Below, piece after piece: positions 30,277 through 38,883 of a DNA stretch of 64,000 nucleotides (within the stretch, counting starts at the first letter, position 1; each line of letters starts with the position of its first letter). Origin of the DNA: Texcoconibacillus texcoconensis. Lineage in GTDB: Bacteria > Bacillota > Bacilli > Bacillales > Salisediminibacteriaceae. The notes beneath the pieces are model-generated. The model was not told where the DNA came from. It saw only the letters and a program-made list of their open reading frames with translations, and made no database searches. Both the position numbers and the translations under genes were made by a program. The stretch spans positions 124,001-188,000 of the forward strand of contig NZ_JACHHB010000006.1 of the NCBI RefSeq assembly GCF_014202575.1, given 5' to 3'.

Positions 30277-31317
30277 TCATTGTTCGATTCCAGTGAGTTC
30301 GTTGTATACTTGCAAAGCTACTTGTTGATTATCGGTGCCTTGGACGAGCATTCGTCCGTTTGCAAATAATGAAATATCGTAATCGCGGTATTTTGTACGA
30401 ATGAGAAAAGGGGTCACTTCCGTATTTGAAAATGGCCTCCACCTTTCTGCGATTTCAGTGATTGGTGATTGTAAAGGGGTATTGGGAAGGATTTGTACAG
30501 TGTTGCGTCCGCATAAAGAAACGGAGCCAATTGAACCTTCACCTTTTTCGAGAAATGAGAATTGCTTTTTTTGACAACATGGACACTCAGGGTTTAAAGA
30601 TCCTTGAAATGGAAATAATTCCGTTTCATTTTCCCAAACATCGATTTGTAACATATCTTCTCGTATGGTCTTCGTTTCTTCACTTAACCATTTTAGAGCC
30701 TCTGTTGCTTGGTAAGAAGCGATGATATCAACGACCGTGTTGATCACGCCTACAGTATCGCACGTTTCCCCTTGCCTAGTGTGAGCCTCTGGAAATAGGC
30801 AACGAAAACAAGGTGTTTTTCCAGGAATGACGGTAACTGTCATTCCACGAGCGCGGACGACACCTCCATAAATCCAGGGAATATTGTATTTGACGCTAAT
30901 GTCGTTAATTAAGAAGCGCGTGTCCATATTGTCAGTTCCGTCTAATATGAGGTTACATTCTCCTAAGTGCGTTTCGATTTCTTGATTGCGGATATCATCG
31001 ACGATTGCGTTGATCTTCACATCCCGGTTCATGTCTGTCAGGTTTTCCTTTGCAGCAATGGCCTTTGGTGTCTTGTTTTCGGCATCATTTTCATTAAACA
31101 ACATTTGGCGTTGTAAGTTGCTCTTTTCGACGATATCTCGGTCGATGAGTGTTAATTCTCCGACTCCTGACCGTGTTAAATGGTTTGCCAAGACACTTCC
31201 TGTTGCCCCAATTCCAACGATAGCCACGTGTTTGCTCATCAAGCGTTGTTGCGCTACTTCTCCATTTTCAAAAAATAACATCTGACGGTTGTAACGTTCT
31301 AAAGGTGGATTGTTCAT
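30277..31317 (-). CDS. moeB: MoeB/ThiF-type adenylyltransferase
   Basis: Enzymes of this E1-like family adenylate the C-terminal Gly of MoaD before sulfur transfer. The 346-residue protein begins RYNRQMLFF, has the nucleotide motif GIGATGSVLANHL, Asp-rich DGTDNMDTRFL, a conserved Cys in GETCDTVGV and two zinc-binding CxxC pairs (CFRC and CPCC). The start is one of two adjacent ATGs (31320 or 31317) behind AAAAGGAG. It diverges from the aldehyde oxidoreductase gene and probably activates the MoaD encoded at 33641. A rhodanese domain is absent, but the last 100 residues form an extra unassigned domain. Confidence 0.9.
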   Translation of the reverse strand: MNNPPLERYNRQMLFFENGEVAQQRLMSKHVAIVGIGATGSVLANHLTRSGVGELTLIDRDIVEKSNLQRQMLFNENDAENKTPKAIAAKENLTDMNRDVKINAIVDDIRNQEIETHLGECNLILDGTDNMDTRFLINDISVKYNIPWIYGGVVRARGMTVTVIPGKTPCFRCLFPEAHTRQGETCDTVGVINTVVDIIASYQATEALKWLSEETKTIREDMLQIDVWENETELFPFQGSLNPECPCCQKKQFSFLEKGEGSIGSVSLCGRNTVQILPNTPLQSPITEIAERWRPFSNTEVTPFLIRTKYRDYDISLFANGRMLVQGTDNQQVALQVYNELTGIEQ

Positions 31318-31452
31318 CATTTTCTCCTTTTTTAAACAAGTCTCCATTCCTAAATTGTTCGTTTTCTAAGTTAGATTTTCCTGCACTGGAAGGTTTTTTT
31401 ATAAGATTAACGAATATAAATAAATGAAATCTATGTTGGGGAGGGGTATATT

Positions 31453-33276
31453 TTGAATTTAGGTGGATACCGAAATCATGAGGCCTGGGTTGACTTAACA
31501 GAGGGGAGAATTGAATACCGAAAACTTAATGAAGAAGATGTGAAAAAGTACGTTGGTGCAAGGGGCTTAGGCGTTAAGTATATGGTCGATCATGAAGTGT
31601 ACAACGCTGAACCATTTGACGAGGAAAATATGCTCGCTGTTATGACTGGCCCGCTAACGGGTACGCGAGTACATATGAGCGGCAGGCTCTGTACAGTGAC
31701 GCGATCACCACTGACGGGTACGGTGACAGACTCTCATATGGGTGGTTGGACGGCTGCGCGTTTAAAGTGGGCAGGTTTTGATAACTTAATTTTCACAGGG
31801 CAAAGTGATCATCCGGTTTATCTTTATGTTGAGGATGGTGAAGTTGAGTTAAGGGATGCTTCTTCGCTATGGGGGAAAGGTGTTCGCCCGACGATTCAAG
31901 CGTTACAAGACTTACATGGTGAAAAAGATACAAGTGTGATGGCGATTGGCCAAGGTGGTGAAAACCTCGTACGTTACGCTGGGTGGCTCAATGAAGACGA
32001 TCGTGCATCAGGACGTGGAGGAACAGGTGCTGTTGCAGGTTCGAAAAATTTAAAGGCGATTGTGATTAAAGGGAGTCAAAAAGGCAATATGCCAGAGCCG
32101 GCGCGAACGGATGAATACAAAACCGCTGTAAAGAGTGGCTTAAAGGCGCTAAATGAAGGCGCGCTAACGGCACCAAATAAAGGTGGCTTGTCTGTTTACG
32201 GGACGAACGTTCTCATGAACATTATTAATGAATCAGGGGCACTTCCAGCAAACAACTCGAAGGAAACGCACACGGATTTAGCGGAAAATGTCAGTGGTGA
32301 AGCGGTGCGAGATGAAATCCTCGTGAGTGAACCGACGTGTCATGCATGCCCAGTGGCTTGTAAAAAAGAAGTAGAAGTGGCTGAAGGGAAATATAAAGTA
32401 CGCGTGGAAAGTTTCGAATATGAATCTGCTTGGGCATTAGGTCCGAACTGTGGTAGTGATGATAAAGAAGCGATCGCTTACATGATCGATCGCTGTAATG
32501 AATATGGTATCGACACGATTGAGTTAGGAAATGCCTTCTCTGTGGCGATGGAAGCTTACGAGAAAGGGCTCTCAGAGGAAAAACTAGAGTGGGGCGATGT
32601 TGATCATATGATCGCCTTGATTGATAAAATCGTTCACCGTGAAGGTGTCGGTGACATTCTAGCTGAAGGGCCAGGACGAGCGGCTCAAGCATTTAACGAT
32701 AAAAACTTAGCAATGGTCGTCAAAAACCAAGCGATTCCTGCCTATGACCCACGTGGTATTCAAGGAATCGGTCTAGCTTATGCGACAAGTAACCGCGGCG
32801 CATGTCATTTGCGTGGCTATACGATAGCGGCGGAAATCGCAGGGATTCCAGAAGCGGTTGACCGCTCGAAAGTGGAAGGGAAAGGTGAACTCCTGAAAGT
32901 TTTCCAAGATTTACACGCTTTCTCTGATTCTCTTGATCTTTGTAAATTTTCATCTTTCTCGGAAAACGCAGATTTATATGCTGAACAATATCAAGCAGTT
33001 GTCGGCATAGACGTATCAGGTGATGACATTATGAAAATAGGGGAACGTGTCTATAACGTAGAGCGCTTCTTCAATAATCAAGCAGGTATCGCTGGTGCGG
33101 AAGATACATTACCAGAGCGTTTCTTAAAAGAACCTGCGGGTGGTAATTCTCAAGGTGAAGTAAGTCACTTATCAGAGATGCTTGAGGAATATTATAGCGT
33201 ACGTGGCTGGAAAGATGGCGCTGTGACGAAAGAGAAACTAAAAGAATTAGATATTGAAACAAACGTAGGTGCATAG
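31453..33276 (+). CDS. aor: Aldehyde ferredoxin oxidoreductase family tungstoenzyme
   Basis: AOR-family enzymes carry a tungsten bis-pterin cofactor and one [4Fe-4S] cluster and oxidise aldehydes to acids or catalyse related reactions. The 607-residue protein has the N-terminal pattern YVGARGLGVKYM, the pterin-contact stretch GRLCTVTRSPLTG, cluster ligands C-x2-C-x3-C in CHACPVACK (near 300) and a fourth Cys in LDLCKF (near 497). The start is TTG 31453 behind GGGGAGGGG. The flanking moeB and moaD support a dedicated cofactor supply. The substrate and electron partner are unknown. Confidence 0.93.
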   Translation: MNLGGYRNHEAWVDLTEGRIEYRKLNEEDVKKYVGARGLGVKYMVDHEVYNAEPFDEENMLAVMTGPLTGTRVHMSGRLCTVTRSPLTGTVTDSHMGGWTAARLKWAGFDNLIFTGQSDHPVYLYVEDGEVELRDASSLWGKGVRPTIQALQDLHGEKDTSVMAIGQGGENLVRYAGWLNEDDRASGRGGTGAVAGSKNLKAIVIKGSQKGNMPEPARTDEYKTAVKSGLKALNEGALTAPNKGGLSVYGTNVLMNIINESGALPANNSKETHTDLAENVSGEAVRDEILVSEPTCHACPVACKKEVEVAEGKYKVRVESFEYESAWALGPNCGSDDKEAIAYMIDRCNEYGIDTIELGNAFSVAMEAYEKGLSEEKLEWGDVDHMIALIDKIVHREGVGDILAEGPGRAAQAFNDKNLAMVVKNQAIPAYDPRGIQGIGLAYATSNRGACHLRGYTIAAEIAGIPEAVDRSKVEGKGELLKVFQDLHAFSDSLDLCKFSSFSENADLYAEQYQAVVGIDVSGDDIMKIGERVYNVERFFNNQAGIAGAEDTLPERFLKEPAGGNSQGEVSHLSEMLEEYYSVRGWKDGAVTKEKLKELDIETNVGA

Positions 33277-33284
33277 AAATCAAG

Positions 33285-33323
33285 AAGAAGGACCAGATCA
33301 AATAACGATTTGGTCCTTCTTTT
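33285..33323 (+). terminator. Terminator of the AOR gene
   Basis: AAGAAGGACCA and TGGTCCTTCTT form an 11-base stem ending in TTTTC, eight bases after the AOR stop. Confidence 0.88.
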
Positions 33324-33360
33324 CGTAGCGACAAATGGTGTGTCTAGAAACTTGTAAAAG

Positions 33361-33639
33361 TTAGCCACCAGCTCGAAACGTTTTTTTACGAAAAGCATTT
33401 AATGTTTTGCGTAATGTATGGTGATGATTTGCTTCAAATATACAAGTAACTTTAGGAATAGATGAGTGCATAAACGTGAAAAATTTTTCGGGTTGAACGG
33501 TACACATCCAATCTTCGCCGATCACGGCTTGTGTATGTCCCTCTTGATGTAATGGCTCCTTCATGTCACCACCAATTTGTTGCAAATAAATGAGTAAAGT
33601 TTTACGTGGGATCCCTCTAACTTCAATTGTTTCCTTCAT
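33361..33639 (-). CDS. Small protein ending in Gly-Gly, translated after MoaD
   Basis: The 92-residue protein starts MKETIEVRGIPRKTLLIYLQ and ends FRAGG. It may correspond to the MoaD-associated DUF1952 domain known from Thermus MoaD proteins, but this is from memory and uncertain. Its ATG lies one base after the moaD stop codon and its ribosome binding site is inside a hairpin formed by the end of moaD. Its place in the tungstoenzyme locus suggests a cofactor-related role. The Gly-Gly end resembles that of MoaD itself. Confidence 0.75.
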   Translation of the reverse strand: MKETIEVRGIPRKTLLIYLQQIGGDMKEPLHQEGHTQAVIGEDWMCTVQPEKFFTFMHSSIPKVTCIFEANHHHTLRKTLNAFRKKTFRAGG

Positions 33640-33640
33640 T

Positions 33641-33916
33641 TTATCCACCTGCAACAGGTGGAAATAAAGCTAATTGATCATCAGTGTTAACCTTTGTCTT
33701 TAAGCCATCTAAATGTATAATGTTTTTCCCATTTACAAATACATGAACATGCGGGCGTAGATGATTGTTTTCATCAAATAATTCTTCTTTCATCGTTGGA
33801 AATTGGACAAATACATCGTCTAAAATGGCACCGATCGTTTTCCCGTCATCGAAAGGGACATTGATTGATTTTGCGCCACAAATATCACGGAAAGTTGCAA
33901 ATAAACGAATCTCCAA
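33641..33916 (-). CDS. moaD: MoaD-family sulfur carrier
   Basis: MoaD carries the thiocarboxylate that supplies the dithiolene sulfurs of molybdopterin. The 91-residue beta-grasp protein runs from MEIRLFATFRDICG to the C-terminal PPVAGG with the reactive di-glycine. ILDDVFVQFPTMKEELF and PHVHVFVNGKNI match the family. GGAGGATC precedes the ATG. No moaE is nearby; MoaD proteins next to AOR genes are usually dedicated to the tungsten pterin. Confidence 0.93.
   Translation of the reverse strand: MEIRLFATFRDICGAKSINVPFDDGKTIGAILDDVFVQFPTMKEELFDENNHLRPHVHVFVNGKNIIHLDGLKTKVNTDDQLALFPPVAGG
33645..33661 (-). promoter_or_regulatory. Hairpin over the ribosome binding site at the moaD end
   Basis: On the minus strand CCACCTG-TTG-CAGGTGG forms a 7-base stem. 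The downstream arm contains AGGTGG, the binding site of the next gene, and the stem also encodes the MoaD C-terminus. Ribosomes reading moaD to the end would open it, coupling the two proteins. Confidence 0.6.
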
Positions 33917-34067
33917 TACTGATCCTCCTTTTTCCTTTCATTATGACGTTTGCGTGTGATGATGGCAATCGTGCGTTTTGTTTTTCGCAAAAAAATTGTG
34001 TATGCTAGCGATAACGGTAGAAAAGTGAAAATTCAGTGTGCGAGTACAATAGGAAGGGGTCTTAATC

Positions 34068-34712
34068 GTGCGTCGAAAAACGGTGATTATTTTTATCGTT
34101 CTATTGATTATCATCGTTGCGTTTCTTTTGTTTCAAATGAGGTCAATGGAAATCAAACCAGAAATGATCAGATCATGGGTGCTCTCATTCGGCTTATTAG
34201 CACCTTTTATTTATATCCTTCTACATATGGTTCGACCATTTGTTCTCTTTCCTACTTCAGTTCTTTCCATGGTCGGAGGATTAGCCTTCGGCGTTATTCC
34301 TGGTTTTATCGCTACTTTTATAGGAGCGATGTTAGCAGCAATCATTTCGTTTTTTGTTGCACGCAAATTAGGAAGAGCTTTTATAAAAAAAGCTTGGAGT
34401 GAAAAAATGAAAGGAGTACAAGAACAGCTCCGCAAACGTGGCTGGTTGTATGTGATGCTTCTTCGTTTTGTACCGGTTATAAACTTCGACCTTCTCAGTT
34501 ATAGTGCAGCACTTTCGAGTATACGATTTCAACATTTTTTGATAGGCACGGCTTTAGGGATTATCCCAGGTACGGTCGTTATGACTTTGTTAGGATCGAG
34601 CGTTGTTGACCAAAATACGACGGCTATTTTTGTAATCGTGACTTTTATTGTTATTTTGATGATTCCTTTCTTGTTTCAGGATAAGATTAAAAAGAAGCTA
34701 CGCATCGATTAA
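34068..34712 (+). CDS. TVP38/TMEM64 family membrane protein
   Basis: This 214-residue VTT-domain protein has five to six membrane segments and the family signature FPTSVLSMVGGLAFG, followed by GAMLAAIISFFVARKLGR and the C-terminal LRFVPVINFDLLSYSAALSS. DedA/TVP38 proteins act in lipid scrambling and membrane homeostasis; the exact role here is unknown. The start is GTG 34068 with AGGAAGGGG eight bases before it. It has no obvious operon partner. Confidence 0.88.
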   Translation: MRRKTVIIFIVLLIIIVAFLLFQMRSMEIKPEMIRSWVLSFGLLAPFIYILLHMVRPFVLFPTSVLSMVGGLAFGVIPGFIATFIGAMLAAIISFFVARKLGRAFIKKAWSEKMKGVQEQLRKRGWLYVMLLRFVPVINFDLLSYSAALSSIRFQHFLIGTALGIIPGTVVMTLLGSSVVDQNTTAIFVIVTFIVILMIPFLFQDKIKKKLRID

Positions 34713-34787
34713 TTGTGAATCAAATCACCTCAAAGGCGATTCGTTTGTGAGAAAATAAAGTAAGATCGCTTACTTGGAGGGGTTACT

Positions 34788-35516
34788 ATGCAACGTTATC
34801 AGTCTTGGAGTAACTATTACGATGATATATTTGGCATCAACAAAAAAGCCTTGTCATTTATAGAAACATATACACAAAAAGGTGATTCTGTATTAGATAT
34901 TGGGGCGGGAACAGGAGCTGAAGCGGCTGAATTAGCTGAAAAAGGGTATGACGTGACAGCTATGGATGTAGATGAAGGAATGGTTCAGCAAATGGGAGAA
35001 AAACAAGAACAAGGATTTTGTTTTACATCGGCAAAGCTGGATATGAGAGAAGTAGGACAATTAAAAAATCAGCAATTTGGCACGGTGTACTGTATAGGTA
35101 ATACCTTTGTCCATTTGCCAAATATGGAATCGATGTCTCAAGTATTAACAGATGTTCATCGCTTGATGAAACCAGGTGGAACATTCATGATGCAAATTGT
35201 GAATTATGATCGGGTGTTCAATGAAAAAATCACACAACTTCCGACGATTGAGCGAGAAGAATCCGGTCTCCGTTTTGATCGCTATTATGAACATCGTGAC
35301 CATGACATTCTTTTTACAACGGAATTAATCGTAAATAATGAAAACGAACGAAATTTGGTTTTTAAGAGTGAACACTCATTACTGCCAATGAAAAAGCAAG
35401 ATGTAGAATTGGTGTTTGAGGATAGTCCATTTACCCATTTTGACATCTATGGCGATTTTGAATTAGGTCCTCATTCAGTCCATGCACCGGCAACCATCGT
35501 TCGAGCGGTGAAGTGA
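34788..35516 (+). CDS. Class I SAM-dependent methyltransferase
   Basis: The 242-residue protein has the Rossmann motif I VLDIGAGTGAEAAELAE (near residue 36), acidic motif II MDVDEGMV, and FMMQIVNYDR in the post-core region. The substrate is unknown; it resembles small-molecule methyltransferases of the Methyltransf_25/11 group. GGAGGGG precedes the ATG. A complex terminator lies behind it. Confidence 0.88.
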   Translation: MQRYQSWSNYYDDIFGINKKALSFIETYTQKGDSVLDIGAGTGAEAAELAEKGYDVTAMDVDEGMVQQMGEKQEQGFCFTSAKLDMREVGQLKNQQFGTVYCIGNTFVHLPNMESMSQVLTDVHRLMKPGGTFMMQIVNYDRVFNEKITQLPTIEREESGLRFDRYYEHRDHDILFTTELIVNNENERNLVFKSEHSLLPMKKQDVELVFEDSPFTHFDIYGDFELGPHSVHAPATIVRAVK

Positions 35517-35565
35517 TCCTGCATTGAACTTTAGGTTTACGTCTTAAAAGAAATGATTGTATAAA

Positions 35566-35632
35566 AGGCTGATGATTCTATAGTGAACAGTAGAAATGTT
35601 CGGTTTCACTACAGAGATCACAGTCCTTTTTT
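35566..35632 (+). terminator. Terminator after the methyltransferase gene
   Basis: Outer arms AGGCTG-A-TGA and TCA-CAG-T-CCT and inner arms TAGTGAA and TTTCACTA form a long interrupted stem that ends in TTTTTT. Confidence 0.8.
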
Positions 35633-35683
35633 ATTGGGTCTTTGGTTAAAGAGCGAAAGTCATTCATTACTATGTTGATAATA

Positions 35684-35712
35684 TTGACCACAGAGTCAAT
35701 TACAATTAAAAT
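35684..35712 (+). promoter_or_regulatory. Promoter of the TolC-like gene
   Basis: TTGACC (35684-35689) and TAAAAT (35707-35712) are exactly 17 bases apart, a good SigA promoter. Transcription would start near 35719, at the edge of the palindromic operator. Confidence 0.75.
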
Positions 35713-35722
35713 AAATGGTGCA

Positions 35723-35740
35723 CGACCGACTAGTCGGTCG
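35723..35740 (+). promoter_or_regulatory. TetR-type operator 1
   Basis: CGACCGACTAGTCGGTCG is a perfect 18-base palindrome placed just after the predicted transcription start. Its core GACCGACTAGTCGGTC agrees with the palindrome before the adaptor gene (GACTGACCAGTCAGTC) as GACYGACYAGTCRGTC. The TetR encoded at 41955 is the likely ligand. Confidence 0.8.
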
Positions 35741-35828
35741 GTTGTACATAACTTTTAATCTATGATGCATTGAAAGTGATAAAATGAACAGATGAAGAGG
35801 ATATGATTCGGAAATAGGGGTGAGTGAA

Positions 35829-37280
35829 ATGAAACGGATTGCAATTCCTTTGTTAGCAGGCATGTTATTTGTCCCATCAATTGTAGTAGCTAGTGAAACG
35901 GATGAAAATGAAACTGATAAAAAAGATGGACCGGTAAACAACGGAAAGTTAAATATTGATGATTTGGTAGACCATGCATTTGAAGATGAAACGACGTTAA
36001 CAATTCTCGACTTACAATATGAGATTATGCGTAATTCTATTGGGAAAATGGAAGATGAATTAGACGATTTAGAAGATACCGATCCGTCTGATGAAATAGG
36101 TGAAATTGACGAAGGATTACTCCCAACTGATGAAAGCGAAATCAGGGAAGAGATTGAAGATCAATTTTCGGATTTAGATGAAAATATTCCTGATTTCCTA
36201 ATTGATTTACAAATTGAACAAATGGTCCAAACGCAACTACAGATTAATGCAACATTAAATGGTTTTATTGAAGCTCAAATGGAACAAGAAGTGTCTCAAA
36301 TGGAAGATCAACTTGACGACGCCCGAGACCAACTCGAAGATCAACTCGAAGACCTAGAACACCAACAGCAGCAATTTTTCTTTCAGCGCCGTGACGCTGA
36401 ATTAGGCATTGAGCTAATGGTACGCGGAGCCTTTATAGAAGCATACATGCAACAAGAACAAGTCGAATTGTTAACAAATATGGATGAACAGATGGATCGA
36501 GAAAAAGAGCAAGCAGAACTGATGTACGAACTAGGTTTTACTTCCACACATGAATATGAAGGCATGCTCGATCAATTTGCCGATATTACTGATGAACGTA
36601 CTTCGGCAGAAGAAGACTTAGAAAGAACGATCGCTCGAATGTCGCTCGAATATGGCTTTGATTATGGTGAAGACCTAACATTTGAAAAGCCAGACATTGG
36701 TGATATTGAAGAAATAGAGAAAGAAGATATCGATGATTTGATCGATGGTTCTTATGAAGTGGTTCAGGCTAAGGAAGACATCAAACGACAAGAAGATATC
36801 ATTGATGATGCTTCAGGAGATGAAGAAGTTGGTGCTATGCTTGAATTAGATATTTTAGAAGAGGAGCTTGAACAGCAAAAACTTGATTTAGAAAATGATA
36901 TTCGCGACATTTATGCTTCAGTGGATGATGCTATAGATGACATCGAAAGTGCAGAAAGTGATATTGAATCATTTGAACGAGACTTAGACATGGCAAAAGC
37001 AGAATACCACCTTGGCTTAATTTCAAAGCATGAATTAGACCAAAAAGAAAATGAACGCCAGGAACTAGACATGCAACTAGACAGTGCAAAAATTGCTTAT
37101 TACATGGCGGTTCAACAAGTTGAAGCAATGGAAGATGGTTATATCCAGGCACCAATGGATGGTGGCATGGGTGGAGATATAAGCACGGGGAGCATGCCAA
37201 GTATGGATTCACCAGATGCATCTGGTGGCGCAGATATGAGTGCACCAAACATGGGTGGTGTGCCAGGGGGAATCTCCTGA
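35829..37280 (+). CDS. Secreted TolC-like coiled-coil protein
   Basis: A signal peptide (MKRIAIPLLAGMLFVPSIVVA) is followed by about 415 residues that are almost wholly alpha-helical and highly acidic. Long coiled coils pair around a midpoint. The last helix, KAEYHLGLISKHELDQKEN followed by SAKIAYYMAVQQVEA, closely resembles the TolC/OEP helix signature. A Gly-, Met- and Ser-rich flexible tail (about 445-483) ends the protein. No beta-barrel segment is evident. It heads an adaptor-RND-TetR locus, so it probably forms an extracytoplasmic tunnel or spacer. GTG 35820 is the frame start, but AGGGGTGA sets ATG 35829. Confidence 0.75.
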   Translation: MKRIAIPLLAGMLFVPSIVVASETDENETDKKDGPVNNGKLNIDDLVDHAFEDETTLTILDLQYEIMRNSIGKMEDELDDLEDTDPSDEIGEIDEGLLPTDESEIREEIEDQFSDLDENIPDFLIDLQIEQMVQTQLQINATLNGFIEAQMEQEVSQMEDQLDDARDQLEDQLEDLEHQQQQFFFQRRDAELGIELMVRGAFIEAYMQQEQVELLTNMDEQMDREKEQAELMYELGFTSTHEYEGMLDQFADITDERTSAEEDLERTIARMSLEYGFDYGEDLTFEKPDIGDIEEIEKEDIDDLIDGSYEVVQAKEDIKRQEDIIDDASGDEEVGAMLELDILEEELEQQKLDLENDIRDIYASVDDAIDDIESAESDIESFERDLDMAKAEYHLGLISKHELDQKENERQELDMQLDSAKIAYYMAVQQVEAMEDGYIQAPMDGGMGGDISTGSMPSMDSPDASGGADMSAPNMGGVPGGIS

Positions 37281-37300
37281 TATAAATGAAGGCTTTAGTG

Positions 37301-37332
37301 GTGGAGGGACATTTAATTCTAAGTTCCTCCAC
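37301..37332 (+). terminator. Hairpin after the TolC-like gene
   Basis: GTGGAGGGAC and GTTCCTCCAC pair over 10 positions with one wobble. Only TCTTACTG follows, so termination is likely partial. Confidence 0.5.
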
Positions 37333-37373
37333 TCTTACTGTTGGGTGAGAGTGAATAATGAACGATCACTGGT

Positions 37374-37389
37374 GACTGACCAGTCAGTC
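37374..37389 (+). promoter_or_regulatory. TetR-type operator 2
   Basis: GACTGACCAGTCAGTC consists of perfect 7-base arms around CA and matches operator 1 at all but the degenerate positions. It lies 75 bases before the adaptor gene. A weak promoter (TTACTT, 18 bases, TATAAG at 37429-37434) follows it. Confidence 0.75.
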
Positions 37390-37464
37390 CATAAATGAGG
37401 TAAGTTACTTCCATTCTTGACCATCGAATATAAGAGTTATTTTTGAAAAGGAGGACACGCGTCC

Positions 37465-38883
37465 ATGACAAGAAAACAAAATGCGGCGTGGAAATGGAGT
37501 CTATCTATATTATCGATCTTGCTGCTAAGTGCTTGTAGTACAGATGCTTCAAGTGACGAAGTAGTAGAAGTAAATGATACTCCTGTTGCGGTAGCACATG
37601 TTAGCTATGGAACACTTGCCCACGAAACGCGTATGACTGGTCGTACACAAGCTGCAAATGACCTACATATTATTCCGAAAATGGCCGGTGAACTGGAAGA
37701 AGTATACGTTTCTGAAGGAGATAGCGTATCAGAAGGCGATTTGCTTGCACGGGTTGATGATTATGATGCGAGCTTGAATGTACGCCAAGAAGAAGCACAA
37801 GTTCGGATGGCCCAACAAGCATTAGAGAGGGCAGAAATTGGCCGTCAACAAGCAGAACAAAACGTGAGACAATCGGAATCTTCTCTAGAACAGGCGGAAC
37901 GTGCAGTAGAACAGGCAGAAGCAGGCTTTGAAGATCAAAAAGAAGCAGCTGAGTGGAATCTAGATAATGCAGAAATGAACTGGGAAGAAGCGAAAGACAA
38001 CTTAGAAAGAACCAAAGAGTTATATGAGCAAGGGTTCGTTTATGAACAACAATCAGAAAGTGCTGAATTATCCGAATCCCAAGCACGGATGGCATTTGAA
38101 GAAGCAGAACAAATGATTGATCAGGCAGACCGTGATGTTATGGTCGACGATGCAAAAACAAGTCTAGAGCAAGCAGAAAGTAGCTTAGAACAAGCAGAAA
38201 TATCCGTAGAAGAAGCAGCTTCAGGTGTTGAGGATGCCCGGATCGGTGTTGAGCAAGCTGAAATGGCTTTAGAAATGGCTCGAAAACAATTAGAAGATAC
38301 CGAAATTCGTGCGCCGGCCGATGGTGAGATTACGAATATTATGATGAATGCTGGTGAAATGGTCTCCAATCAGGAGCCGCTCGTTCAATTAATTTCTGCA
38401 AATCAAATGGAAGTTGAATTGCATGTATCAGCACAACAAGCAACACTTCTTGATAATAGTGATGAAGTGGATGTTCGTTTCCAAGGATTAGAGGAGACTG
38501 TAACAGGGACTGTTTCGTATACCTCTTCCACGATTGATGATACGGGGATGTTTCCAGCAAAAATCACTTTAGACGAACAACCTGAAGACGTTCGTTCTGG
38601 TGTCGTTGCTACCGTATCTGTAGATGAAAATTTGACAGAAGAAAGTTTACTCATCCCAAGTGACGCACTTGTGGAAGCTGGAAATGAAACGTTTGTTTAC
38701 CTTGTTGAAGATGATAGTGCGGTTCGTACCAATATTGACGTTGAACGAGTTGATACGGTTTTTTCAGCCGTCTCTGGTGATGTTTCTGAAGGTGATGCTG
38801 TGATTGTCACTGGTCAAACACTCGTTGAAGATGGTGGCCCTGTTGATATTGTGAGAGAGGAGGATTTCAGTGAAACTGATTGA
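37465..38883 (+). CDS. RND efflux adaptor lipoprotein (HlyD/MFP family)
   Basis: The adaptor links the RND pump with outer partners. The 472-residue precursor has a lipobox LLSAC (Cys near residue 27), a lipoyl half-motif (LEEVYVSEGDSVSEGDLLARVDDYD), a very long Ala/Glu/Gln-rich coiled-coil hairpin from about 110 to 275, the second lipoyl half (EIRAPADGEITNIMMNAGEM) and beta-barrel domains. The hairpin is longer than in typical Gram-positive adaptors and could contact the TolC-like protein. It overlaps the RND gene by 14 bases, so the two are translationally coupled. Confidence 0.92.
   Translation: MTRKQNAAWKWSLSILSILLLSACSTDASSDEVVEVNDTPVAVAHVSYGTLAHETRMTGRTQAANDLHIIPKMAGELEEVYVSEGDSVSEGDLLARVDDYDASLNVRQEEAQVRMAQQALERAEIGRQQAEQNVRQSESSLEQAERAVEQAEAGFEDQKEAAEWNLDNAEMNWEEAKDNLERTKELYEQGFVYEQQSESAELSESQARMAFEEAEQMIDQADRDVMVDDAKTSLEQAESSLEQAEISVEEAASGVEDARIGVEQAEMALEMARKQLEDTEIRAPADGEITNIMMNAGEMVSNQEPLVQLISANQMEVELHVSAQQATLLDNSDEVDVRFQGLEETVTGTVSYTSSTIDDTGMFPAKITLDEQPEDVRSGVVATVSVDENLTEESLLIPSDALVEAGNETFVYLVEDDSAVRTNIDVERVDTVFSAVSGDVSEGDAVIVTGQTLVEDGGPVDIVREEDFSETD

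Noticed and set aside
33950-34402. 150-codon plus-strand ORF
   Set aside because: It overlaps the TVP38 gene in another frame, has an atypical basic, Ser/Phe/Tyr-rich composition and no binding site.
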